Of a DNA stretch of 12,263 bases, positions 7,606 to 12,263 are shown piece after piece; position 1 is the first letter of the stretch; each line of letters opens with the position of its first letter. Origin of the DNA: an uncultured Oscillospiraceae bacterium (lineage in GTDB: Bacteria > Bacillota > Clostridia > Oscillospirales > Ruminococcaceae); NCBI GenBank assembly GCA_900546885.1, contig UREN01000054.1, forward strand, positions 1 to 12,263, written 5' to 3'. A program made the translations under genes and the position numbers. The notes under the pieces were generated by a model. The model did no database searches and was not told the origin of the DNA. It was given only the letters and a program-made list of their open reading frames with translations.

Positions 7606-9069
7606 GTGCAGCTGTTTTTCTGCGGCCTTGCCAGCACCTACGAGGCCGAACACATTGCGCGCATGTTCTTCCCCGGCGCCAAGCTGGCGCAAAGGCGCTG
7701 TGCGCCCGGCCAGCCCTGTGTGCGCGTGCGCAAAGCGGGCGCCCGGGTGCTGTGCGGCGTGCGCACGGCCGGGCAGTGCGCTGTAAAGGTGTTTCGCTTG
7801 CCGGACGGCGCGGGCCCGAAAGAGGAAGAATATGCGGTGTGCCGCGCGCTTTACCTGCTTTTGCAGGCCCAGACGGGCACGCGCCCGCCCTGGGGCATGC
7901 TGACAGGCGTGCGCCCGGTGCGCCTTGTGCACGATTTGCGGCGCAAGGGCCTTTCCCCGGCGCAGCAGCAGGCGTTTTTCTGCCAGCGCAACGACGTCAG
8001 CGAGGAAAAATATAAACTTGCAGTAGAAATTGCAAATAATCAACAAAATGTAATAAACCACAACAGCTTGTGGTCTTACAGCCTGTACATCTCAATTCCG
8101 TTCTGCCCGTCGCGCTGCTCGTATTGCAGCTTTGTCTCCACCACCACCGAGAAAAGCGGCGCTTTGGTGGCGCCCTACCTGGAAAAGCTGGAGCAGGAGC
8201 TGCAAAGCATTGCGGCCATGGCCGAAAAGCTGCACCTGCGGCTGGAAACCGTGTACATCGGCGGCGGCACGCCCACGGCCGTCAGCGCACAGCAGCTTGC
8301 GCACCTGATGGCGGCTGTGCGCGGCGCGTTCGATTTTTCGCATGTGCGCGAGTTCACGGTGGAGGCCGGCCGGCCCGACTGCACCACTCCCGAAAAGCTG
8401 GCCGCCATCCGCGAGGGCGGGGCCACGCGCATCTCCATCAACCCGCAGACACTTTCAGACGAGGTGCTGCGCGCCATTGGGCGGCGGCATACGGCGCAGG
8501 ACGTGGTGGATTGCTTTGCCGCGGCGCGCAAAGCCGGGCACCGCAATATCAATATGGACCTCATTGCCGGCCTTCCGCTGGACACGCCCGCCGGTTTTGA
8601 AAAAAGCCTGGCCGGGGTGCTGGCCCTTTCGCCAGAGAACGTCACCGTGCACACGCTTACTTTAAAGCGCGCCTCAAACCTTGTCATGCAGGCCGCGCCG
8701 CCCGCCTACGGCGACGTGGCGCAGATGGTGCAGCACTCCATTGACGCGCTGCAGCGCGCCGGTTACAGCCCCTATTATCTCTACCGCCAGAAGGGCACTT
8801 TGCAGAACCTGGAAAACACCGGCTGGGCGAAACCGGGCTTTGCGGGGCTGTATAATATCTATATCATGGAAGAAGTGCATACCATTTTATCAGCGGGGGC
8901 GGGTGGCTCTACCAAACTGGTGGGCCCGGCAGGGCGCATCGAGCGCGTGTTCAACCACAAGTATCCGCTGGATTATTTGAACCACTTCGACGAAGTGCTG
9001 GCGCGCAAACAGAAAATAGAGGATTTTTATGGCAAATGGTTTGATTTGGATTCCGAAACGGCTGGTTGA
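7606..9069 (+). CDS. hemZ: Radical SAM coproporphyrinogen III dehydrogenase family protein HemZ
   Basis: HemZ is a HemN-related radical SAM protein annotated as oxygen-independent coproporphyrinogen dehydrogenase in porphyrin synthesis. Whether it does this reaction in anaerobes with partial heme pathways is uncertain. GTG 7606 gives 487 residues with AGGGG (7593-7597) 8 bases upstream; a GTG at 7597 overlapping the previous stop is possible but has no spaced ribosome site. The N-terminal part (about 1-155) carries WGMLTGVRPVRLVHDL, diagnostic of HemZ rather than HemN or HemW. The cluster motif is IPFCPSRCSYCSF (C167, C171, C174). It is followed by YIGGGTPT (217-224), TVEAGRPD, RISINPQTLSDEVLRAIGR, NINMDLIAGLP, and YYLYRQKGTLQNLENTGW near the C-terminus. 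About 60 bases at 8006-8065 are strikingly AT-rich but remain in frame. Its last 41 bases overlap the next gene. Confidence 0.94.
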   Translation: MQLFFCGLASTYEAEHIARMFFPGAKLAQRRCAPGQPCVRVRKAGARVLCGVRTAGQCAVKVFRLPDGAGPKEEEYAVCRALYLLLQAQTGTRPPWGMLTGVRPVRLVHDLRRKGLSPAQQQAFFCQRNDVSEEKYKLAVEIANNQQNVINHNSLWSYSLYISIPFCPSRCSYCSFVSTTTEKSGALVAPYLEKLEQELQSIAAMAEKLHLRLETVYIGGGTPTAVSAQQLAHLMAAVRGAFDFSHVREFTVEAGRPDCTTPEKLAAIREGGATRISINPQTLSDEVLRAIGRRHTAQDVVDCFAAARKAGHRNINMDLIAGLPLDTPAGFEKSLAGVLALSPENVTVHTLTLKRASNLVMQAAPPAYGDVAQMVQHSIDALQRAGYSPYYLYRQKGTLQNLENTGWAKPGFAGLYNIYIMEEVHTILSAGAGGSTKLVGPAGRIERVFNHKYPLDYLNHFDEVLARKQKIEDFYGKWFDLDSETAG

Positions 9070-9961
9070 GCTGGGCCTTTTGAACGTGGCCGCCCAGCTG
9101 CCGCAGAAGTTTGTGGAATACTGTGAGCAGGATTACGCCGCCCGCGTGCAGCAGGCGGCTGTACAGGTGCGGCAAAGCGGCGCGCGCGTGGTGATGCTGA
9201 CGGGGCCCTCGTCCTCGGGCAAAACCACCACCGCCCACAAGCTGGCCGCGGCCCTGCGCGGCGCCGGGGTGGAAAGCGCCGTTGTCTCGCTGGATAATTT
9301 CTTTAAAAACGTGCAGGATTACCCCCGCCTGCCCGACGGCAGGCCGGACTATGAAAGCGTGGACGCACTGGACATCCCGGCCATTCTGCGCGCGCTGGCC
9401 TCGCTGATAGAGACGGGCCGCGCCGAGATTCCGGACTTTGATTTCAACCGCGAACAGCGCGTGTGCGGCACGCTGGAGGTGAGCGTGGGCCGCGGCGTGG
9501 CCGTGGTGGAGGGCATCCACGCGCTGAACCCGCGCCTGGTGGCGGGCCTGCCCGCGGGCAGCGTGTACAAGGTGTACGCGGGCCTGCGCGAAGAGTATTC
9601 GCACGGCGGCCAGCGCATTTTGCCCACGCGGGACGTGCGCCTTGCGCGCCGCATAGTGCGCGATTACCAGTTTCGCGGCCACTCGCCCCAGCGCACGCTT
9701 TCCATGTGGGCGGACGTGTGCCGCGGCGAGGACGAGAACATCAAGGTGTTCAAGCCGGAGGCCGACCTTCTGCTGGACACCAGCTTTTCTTACGAGCCCT
9801 GCTGCCTTGCGCCGCTGGTGGGGGCCCTGCGCGGCCAGGTGCCGCCGGAAAGCCCCTGGGCCGAAAGCATGCAAAGCCTTTGCGCGCGCTTTGCACTGTG
9901 CACGCCGCTTGAGGCCGGGCTGGTGCCGCCTGCCTCTATGCTGCGCGAATTCATTGGCTAG
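9029..9961 (+). CDS. Uridine kinase-like nucleoside kinase (P-loop)
   Basis: A 310-residue P-loop kinase of the uridine kinase/phosphoribulokinase superfamily, expected to phosphorylate a nucleoside with ATP or GTP in pyrimidine salvage. The first ~50 residues form a helical extension. Walker A is GPSSSGKTTT (59-68). It is followed by SLDNFF (87-92), the substrate-side Asp/Tyr segment around DGRPDYESVDALD, DFDFN (136-140), VVEGIHALNPRL (159-170) and an Arg-rich lid region with TRDVRLARRIVRD. Many Clostridia carry a ~550-residue nucleoside kinase with N-terminal TGS and synthetase-like domains; this copy has only the kinase part plus a short extension, so the exact substrate is not certain. 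GAGGA (9019-9023) lies 5 bases before ATG 9029, inside hemZ. The 41-base overlap with hemZ indicates translational coupling. Confidence 0.9.
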   Translation: MANGLIWIPKRLVELGLLNVAAQLPQKFVEYCEQDYAARVQQAAVQVRQSGARVVMLTGPSSSGKTTTAHKLAAALRGAGVESAVVSLDNFFKNVQDYPRLPDGRPDYESVDALDIPAILRALASLIETGRAEIPDFDFNREQRVCGTLEVSVGRGVAVVEGIHALNPRLVAGLPAGSVYKVYAGLREEYSHGGQRILPTRDVRLARRIVRDYQFRGHSPQRTLSMWADVCRGEDENIKVFKPEADLLLDTSFSYEPCCLAPLVGALRGQVPPESPWAESMQSLCARFALCTPLEAGLVPPASMLREFIG

Positions 9962-10022
9962 GCGAAGCCACGCCGCCCGCTGCCCGGGCGCGCCGGCACA
10001 AAACGCCGCATATATGACACTG

Positions 10023-10041
10023 GGCCGCGCGCCGCGCGGCC
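10023..10041. repeat. Perfect 19-base GC palindrome upstream of the zinc-ribbon gene
   Basis: GGCCGCGCG, a single C, then CGCGCGGCC form a perfect inverted repeat. It ends 5 bases before the AG-rich ribosome site (10047-10054) of the next gene. No T run follows it, so it is not an intrinsic terminator. It could be an operator or a leader hairpin (8-bp stem, 3-base loop). In such GC-rich DNA chance is a real alternative. A second short hairpin (arms CGCCCG and CGGGCG, 9974-9990) lies upstream in the same 101-base gap, also without a T run. Confidence 0.4.
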
Positions 10042-10062
10042 GGAAAAGAGAGGGATGCTTGT

Positions 10063-10443
10063 ATGGATTGGAACAAACTGAAACAGGCCGGTGCCCAGGT
10101 GGCCGATTCCGCCGTGCGCACGGCCGGCACGCTGTATGAAAAAGGCAAAAAAGAGGCCAGGCTGATGGCGCTGGAAGCGAAGCTGGGCCGCGCCCAGCGC
10201 GAGCTTGGCGCGCTGGTGTATTCGCTGCGCCGCACGGGCGAAGAGAACGAGGCCTTTATAGAGGGCCTGTGCGAGGACATTGCCGCCATTGAGGCCAAAA
10301 TAGCCGCCCTGCGCGCGCCCGGCCAGCAAGAGCCGCAGGCCCAGCCGCCCGTGGCCTCCAGCGTGAAGTGCTGCCCTCAGTGCGGCGCGGAGGTTGAGAA
10401 GGAGGCCATGTTTTGCCCTGGGTGCGGGTGTCAACTGGGGTAA
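10063..10443 (+). CDS. Small coiled-coil zinc-ribbon protein, function unknown
   Basis: A 126-residue protein from ATG 10063 with GAGAGGG (10048-10054) 8 bases upstream. Residues 1-30 form a Lys/Ala-rich helix. Residues about 32-86 are charged and strongly helical, probably coiled coil. Residues 87-100 are a Pro/Gln linker. The C-terminus is a zinc ribbon with CPQC (104-107) and CPGC (118-121); extra cysteines at 103 and 123 flank the pairs. There is no signal peptide or membrane segment, so it is probably cytoplasmic. Small proteins of this type (helical N-terminus plus C-terminal double-CxxC ribbon) are common in Clostridia and are mostly uncharacterised. It stands apart from the upstream operon by 101 bases and has its own terminator overlapping the stop codon, so it may be transcribed alone. 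Confidence 0.85.
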   Translation: MDWNKLKQAGAQVADSAVRTAGTLYEKGKKEARLMALEAKLGRAQRELGALVYSLRRTGEENEAFIEGLCEDIAAIEAKIAALRAPGQQEPQAQPPVASSVKCCPQCGAEVEKEAMFCPGCGCQLG

Positions 10444-10462
10444 GCCGCGCACCAGCTTTTTT
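10418..10462 (+). terminator. Probable intrinsic terminator overlapping the 3' end of the zinc-ribbon gene
   Basis: The arm GGTGCG (10421-10426) pairs with CGCACC (10448-10453). The stem extends outward with C18-T19 against A54-G55 after a bulged G, and inward with GG (10427-10428) against CC (10445-10446). Six T residues follow at 10457-10462. The upstream arm lies inside the last codons and the loop contains the stop codon. The stem is imperfect and the loop long, so strength is moderate. Confidence 0.55.
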
Positions 10463-10623
10463 GTGGCCGCCCGGGCAAAGCGCCCCGGCGGGCAGAAGGG
10501 CGCAGAGGATGAAAAATAACTCAATTTGGTTTATTCGCCCGGCGTTTTGCGCCCAAAGGCTGTGCAAAATGGCACAAATGGCCGCCGAATGCGTCAAAAC
10601 GGGCGAAAAAACGGCAAAAGGGG
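10463..10623. other. Intergenic stretch with nested inverted repeats, no gene seen
   Basis: This is part of the 390-base gap between the zinc-ribbon gene and hup. It is less GC-rich than its surroundings and contains no credible reading frame. A bulged GC-rich inverted repeat lies at about 10465-10493, without a following T run. Beyond it TTCGCCCG (10534-10541) is complementary to CGGGCGAA (10600-10607). Between these arms are two small hairpins: GGCG/CGCC (10541-10553) and TGTGC/GCACA (10561-10576). The layout could be a small branched RNA, but I see no promoter clearly serving it and recognise no known RNA family. An A-rich run (10605-10619) just before the hup promoter may act as an UP element. 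Confidence 0.3.
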
Positions 10624-10652
10624 TTGCATTCTGAGGGCACTTCATGTAAAAT
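10624..10652 (+). promoter_or_regulatory. Sigma-A-type promoter for hup
   Basis: TTGCAT (10624-10629) and TAAAAT (10647-10652) are separated by exactly 17 bases and match the -35 and -10 consensus at 4 and 5 of 6 positions. The A-rich run at 10605-10619 precedes it. Transcription would start near 10659, leaving a leader of about 175 bases before the hup ATG. This is the best vegetative promoter in the window and sits where hup, an abundant protein, would need one. Confidence 0.7.
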
Positions 10653-10695
10653 CATAGAGGCCAGCCGGGGCATGGCCGCCTTGGTTTTGTGCGGT

Positions 10696-10725
10696 GTTTA
10701 GCGTTCCCGAAAAGCGGGCATACTG
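10696..10725 (+). promoter_or_regulatory. Possible forespore-type (sigma-G/F-like) promoter in the hup leader
   Basis: GTTTA (10696-10700) and CATACTG (10719-10725) are separated by 18 bases. The B. subtilis sigma-G consensus is GHATR, 18 bases, CATXHTA, so each box differs by one base with the exact spacing. HU is present in forespores of Bacillus, which makes the site plausible, but one short match in a structured leader can arise by chance. Confidence 0.25.
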
Positions 10726-10743
10726 CCGTACAAAGGGCTTGTG

Positions 10744-10800
10744 CAGGGCCAGCGGCCCTGTTCATGATACTGTGTCGCATGCGCGCTGCGCGCAGCACAC
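10744..10800 (+). promoter_or_regulatory. Two hairpins in the hup 5' leader
   Basis: CAGGGCC (10744-10750), loop AGC and GGCCCTG (10754-10760) form a 7-bp stem. Further on, TGCGCGC (10780-10786), one T and GCGCGCA (10788-10794) form a perfect palindrome enclosed by GTGT (10772-10775) and ACAC (10797-10800). Neither is followed by a T run. They end 20 bases before the hup ribosome site and probably shape the leader for stability or translation control. Confidence 0.4.
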
Positions 10801-10833
10801 GCGAAAAGGAAAAATTGTTGGAGGTTACGACAA

Positions 10834-11106
10834 ATGACGAAAGTTGAACTGATCGCGAAAGTCGCCGCAGACGCGGAGCTGACGAAGAAAGACGCAGAAA
10901 AGGCTGTGAACGCCGTTCTGGAGGGCATCACCGCCGCGCTGAAGGCTGGCGACAAGGTTTCCCTGGTGGGCTTTGGCACATTCGAAACGCGCAAGCGCCC
11001 CGAGCGCACGGGCCGCAACCCGCGCACGAAAGAGACCATCAAAATTCCCGCCACGGTGGCCCCTGCGTTCAAGGCTGGCAAGGCCCTGAAGGACGCCGTG
11101 AAATAA
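10834..11106 (+). CDS. hup: Histone-like DNA-binding protein HU
   Basis: HU is the small dimeric nucleoid protein that bends and compacts DNA. The product has the family's usual 90 residues. The N-terminal helices ([20 protein letters not shown]) are followed by [20 protein letters not shown] and [20 protein letters not shown], the beta-arm signature with the conserved Arg and the intercalating Pro region, then GKALKDAVK at the end. GGAGG at 10820-10824 lies 9 bases before ATG 10834. It is preceded by a long leader with its own promoter and followed by a hairpin terminator before rqcP. Codon use is typical of a highly expressed gene (for example, several AAG/AAA lysines and CTG leucines). Confidence 0.98.
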   Translation: MTKVELIAKVAADAELTKKDAEKAVNAVLEGITAALKAGDKVSLVGFGTFETRKRPERTGRNPRTKETIKIPATVAPAFKAGKALKDAVK

Positions 11107-11126
11107 GTTTTCTTTCGCTGAACATT

Positions 11127-11162
11127 GCCCGTGCGCGCCTTTGCGGTGCGCGCGGGCGTTTT
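11127..11162 (+). terminator. Hairpin terminator or attenuator between hup and rqcP
   Basis: GCCCGTGCGCGCC (11127-11139), a 5-base loop and GGTGCGCGCGGGC (11145-11157) form a 13-bp stem with two G-U pairs. Only G plus four T residues follow (11158-11162). The strong stem with a short T run suggests partial termination, giving more hup than rqcP transcript. Confidence 0.65.
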
Positions 11163-11165
11163 GCT

Positions 11166-11197
11166 GGCAGGGCCCTGCCGCATGGGGCGGGGCAGGG
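11166..11197 (+). repeat. GGCAGGG/CCCTGCC triple repeat before the rqcP ribosome site
   Basis: GGCAGGG (11166-11172), CCCTGCC (11173-11179) and GGCAGGG (11191-11197) are in a row. The middle element can pair with either neighbour. Pairing with the right copy makes a 7-bp hairpin with an 11-base loop whose 3' arm touches the AAGGAGG ribosome site (11198-11204). This may modulate translation of rqcP. Confidence 0.35.
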
Positions 11198-11209
11198 AAG
11201 GAGGGCGCC

Positions 11210-11449
11210 ATGCGCATCGATAAATTTCTGAAAGTAAGCCGCCTCATCAAGCGGCGCACGGTGGCAAACGAAGTGGCGGACGCGGGCCGCATCCTTGTGA
11301 ACGGCCGCCCCGTGAAAGCCAGCTATGCCGTGAAGGAGGGCGATGAAATTGAAATCGCCTTCGGCAACACCCCGGTGAAGGTGCGGGTGCTTTCCACCCA
11401 GGCGCCCGCCGGCAAGGACGTTGCGCGCGAGATGTATGTGGTGCTGTAG
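11210..11449 (+). CDS. rqcP: S4-domain ribosome quality control protein RqcP (YabO)
   Basis: RqcP binds the stalled 50S subunit with RqcH and supports alanine tailing of the trapped peptide. ATG 11210 has AAGGAGG at 11198-11204 with a 5-base spacer. The product begins MRIDKFLKVSRLIKRRTVAN, as in the family; upstream in-frame starts would run through the hup terminator. The 79 residues consist almost wholly of an S4 RNA-binding fold, including GRILVNGRPVKASYAVKEGD. B. subtilis RqcP is about 86 residues. The position just upstream of yabP and yabQ is conserved in spore formers. A strong terminator follows 32 bases after the stop codon. Confidence 0.95.
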   Translation: MRIDKFLKVSRLIKRRTVANEVADAGRILVNGRPVKASYAVKEGDEIEIAFGNTPVKVRVLSTQAPAGKDVAREMYVVL

Positions 11450-11480
11450 GCGCCGCGGCGCAAACAGCGCACAAAAATAA

Positions 11481-11524
11481 AAAAGGGCCCGGGCGCGCCG
11501 TTTGGCAGGCGCCCGGGCCCTTTT
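11481..11524. terminator. Strong symmetric (bidirectional) intrinsic terminator after rqcP
   Basis: AAAAGGGCCCGGGCGC (11481-11496) is perfectly complementary to GCGCCCGGGCCCTTTT (11509-11524), a 16-bp arm pair counting the A/T ends; an inner GCC/GGC can extend it. On the plus strand four T residues follow. On the minus strand the tract is better: the complement of 11472-11484 is nearly all T. It can stop transcription from both sides and isolates hup-rqcP from the yabPQ unit. Confidence 0.85.
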
Positions 11525-11583
11525 GCGCGCCGCGCGGCAAATTTTCGGGCCAAAGGCGCGCGCGAAAAAATGGCCAAGCCCGC

Positions 11584-11612
11584 GCATAGCGGCGCGGCCC
11601 GGCGCATACAGT
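11584..11612 (+). promoter_or_regulatory. Sigma-E (mother-cell sporulation) promoter for yabPQ
   Basis: GCATAGC (11584-11590) and CATACAGT (11605-11612) are exactly 14 bases apart. The B. subtilis sigma-E consensus is ZHATAXX (Z is T or G), 14 bases, CATACAHT; only the H position (G here) differs. It sits 29 bases before the yabP ATG and just after a terminator. yabP is a known sigma-E-dependent gene in B. subtilis, so site, spacing and context agree. Confidence 0.8.
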
Positions 11613-11641
11613 GAAAGCAGAAGCAAAGGGGGCGTGGGACG

Positions 11642-11935
11642 ATGAACGAACCGCTGCGCGCAGAGAAGGCGCCCGCGGCGCAGCACACGCTGCGCTTGGA
11701 AAACTGTGAAACCCTGGTGGCCACGGGCATTGAGGCCATTGTGTCGTACGATGCCATGGGCGCGGTGCTGAAAACGCCGTGCGGCATGCTGAACGTGGGC
11801 GGCGAGGGGCTCAGCGTGGGCGAGCTGAGCGTGCGCACGGGCGAGGTTTCCATTTCCGGCAGCATTGAGTATGTGCAGTATACCAAGCCGCGCGAAAAAA
11901 CTGTAGGCGGCTTTTTCAAAAGGCTGGCGCGCTGA
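11642..11935 (+). CDS. yabP: Sporulation protein YabP
   Basis: YabP is a small mother-cell sporulation protein required for normal spore formation in Bacillus; its biochemical role is unknown. The 97-residue product matches the YabP/YqfC fold: HTLRLENCETLVATGIEAI (15-33), then SYDAMGAVLKTPCGMLNVGG (35-54), GLSVGELSVRTGEVSISGSI (56-75), and a C-terminal GGFFKRLAR like the family's gFF.kLf ending. The family usually has an Arg in the first block where this protein has Cys22. GGGGG at 11628-11632 lies 9 bases before ATG 11642. It is driven by the sigma-E promoter just upstream, and its stop overlaps the yabQ start. Confidence 0.93.
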   Translation: MNEPLRAEKAPAAQHTLRLENCETLVATGIEAIVSYDAMGAVLKTPCGMLNVGGEGLSVGELSVRTGEVSISGSIEYVQYTKPREKTVGGFFKRLAR

Positions 11936-12263
11936 TGCTGGCGCCGGTGACGCCGGTGTGGGCCGTGCGGGACCTTTTTCTTGCCATGGGGCTGGGCGCA
12001 TGGCTGTGCGTGGGCTACACGCTGCTGCGCGCCGTTTTGGGCGGCGCGCGCTGGGCGGTGTTCATATGCGACGCGCTGGCTGCCTTTGGCGCGCTGCTGG
12101 CCTGGCGGGCCGCCGCCGTCAGCATTTTCTATGCGGGCGTGCCCCGCTGGTACACGCTGTGCGGCATGGCCGCGGCCTTTCTTGCCCTGCGCGCCTTGCT
12201 GGCCGCCCCGGCGCGGCGCCTGCGCGCGCTGCTGCTGCGCCTTGCACGGCACGCCGGCGGCCC
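11935..12263 (+). CDS. yabQ: Sporulation membrane protein YabQ, 3' partial
   Basis: The ATG at 11935-11937 shares its A with the yabP TGA, and the frame stays open to the window end, about 109 residues. The visible part has three hydrophobic segments: about residues 13-35 (LFLAMGLGAWLCVGYTLLRA), 41-65 (VFICDALAAFGALLAWRAAA) and 72-91 (WYTLCGMAAAFLALRALL). An Arg-rich stretch follows. The layout and the pieces GYTLLR, the Asp in the second helix and PRWYTLCG fit YabQ, a membrane protein needed for spore cortex formation and dependent on sigma-E in Bacillus. The gene order yabP-yabQ confirms it. The C-terminus is cut by the window edge. The overlap with yabP implies coupled translation. Confidence 0.85.
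   Translation, partial: MLAPVTPVWAVRDLFLAMGLGAWLCVGYTLLRAVLGGARWAVFICDALAAFGALLAWRAAAVSIFYAGVPRWYTLCGMAAAFLALRALLAAPARRLRALLLRLARHAGG

Noticed and set aside
10009..10016. CATATATG as a sporulation or sigma-A -10 box for the zinc-ribbon gene
   Set aside because: No -35 element at 14 or 17 bases upstream and two mismatches to the sigma-E box; too weak to list as a promoter.
10465..10493. GC-rich bulged inverted repeat after the zinc-ribbon gene as the terminator
   Set aside because: No T run follows it on either strand. The hairpin just before the T run at 10457-10462 is the better candidate.
11141..11209. N-terminal extension of rqcP
   Set aside because: It would begin within the hup terminator stem-loop. 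ATG 11210 has an ideal ribosome site and the family's usual first residues.
1..12263. A hidden defence, phage or mobile system
   Set aside because: No transposase, integrase, direct-repeat array, toxin-antitoxin pair or defence domain was seen. Gene order and codon use look like core chromosome.

Overview
The window is a GC-rich bacterial chromosome segment in which every supported gene lies on the plus strand. Three features point to a high-GC, endospore-forming member of the Firmicutes (Clostridia; an Oscillospiraceae/Ruminococcaceae-type gut anaerobe is my best guess). These are the run recJ-rel-dtd-metallohydrolase-hemZ, the cluster hup-rqcP-yabP-yabQ, and a near-consensus sigma-E promoter in front of yabP. 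Species cannot be decided from the sequence alone.

The left end (1-71) is not biological. It is a T run followed by the complete 58-base Illumina P5/TruSeq universal adapter. The adapter reads in frame into the first gene and gives it a false N-terminus. Real sequence starts at about 72, so this is a contig end carrying untrimmed adapter.

Positions 72-2201 hold two tandem XpaC-family membrane proteins. Each has two membrane segments, a winged-helix-like domain and a C-terminal XpaC domain. The first has lost its 5' end. Positions 2208-9961 form a tightly packed probable operon: recJ (single-strand DNA exonuclease), rel (bifunctional ppGpp synthetase/hydrolase), dtd (D-aminoacyl-tRNA deacylase), a glyoxalase-II-like metallo-beta-lactamase hydrolase, hemZ (radical SAM coproporphyrinogen dehydrogenase family) and a uridine-kinase-like nucleoside kinase. 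The order resembles the usual Firmicutes recJ-apt-rel-dtd order, but apt is absent, and hisS/aspS do not follow hemZ.

Positions 10063-10443 encode a small coiled-coil/zinc-ribbon protein with a probable intrinsic terminator at its 3' end. A 390-base intergenic stretch (10444-10833) follows. It holds a good sigma-A-type promoter, a possible forespore-type promoter and several hairpins, and leads into hup (HU). An attenuator-like terminator separates hup from rqcP (ribosome quality control). A very strong symmetric terminator then closes the housekeeping unit. Beyond it a near-perfect sigma-E promoter begins the sporulation pair yabP-yabQ, with yabQ running off the window end.

I saw no insertion sequence, CRISPR array, phage gene or tRNA/rRNA gene. 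This is mostly a core-genome region. Its most notable points are the adapter artefact, the tandem XpaC/winged-helix membrane proteins, and the regulatory layout around hup-rqcP-yabPQ.
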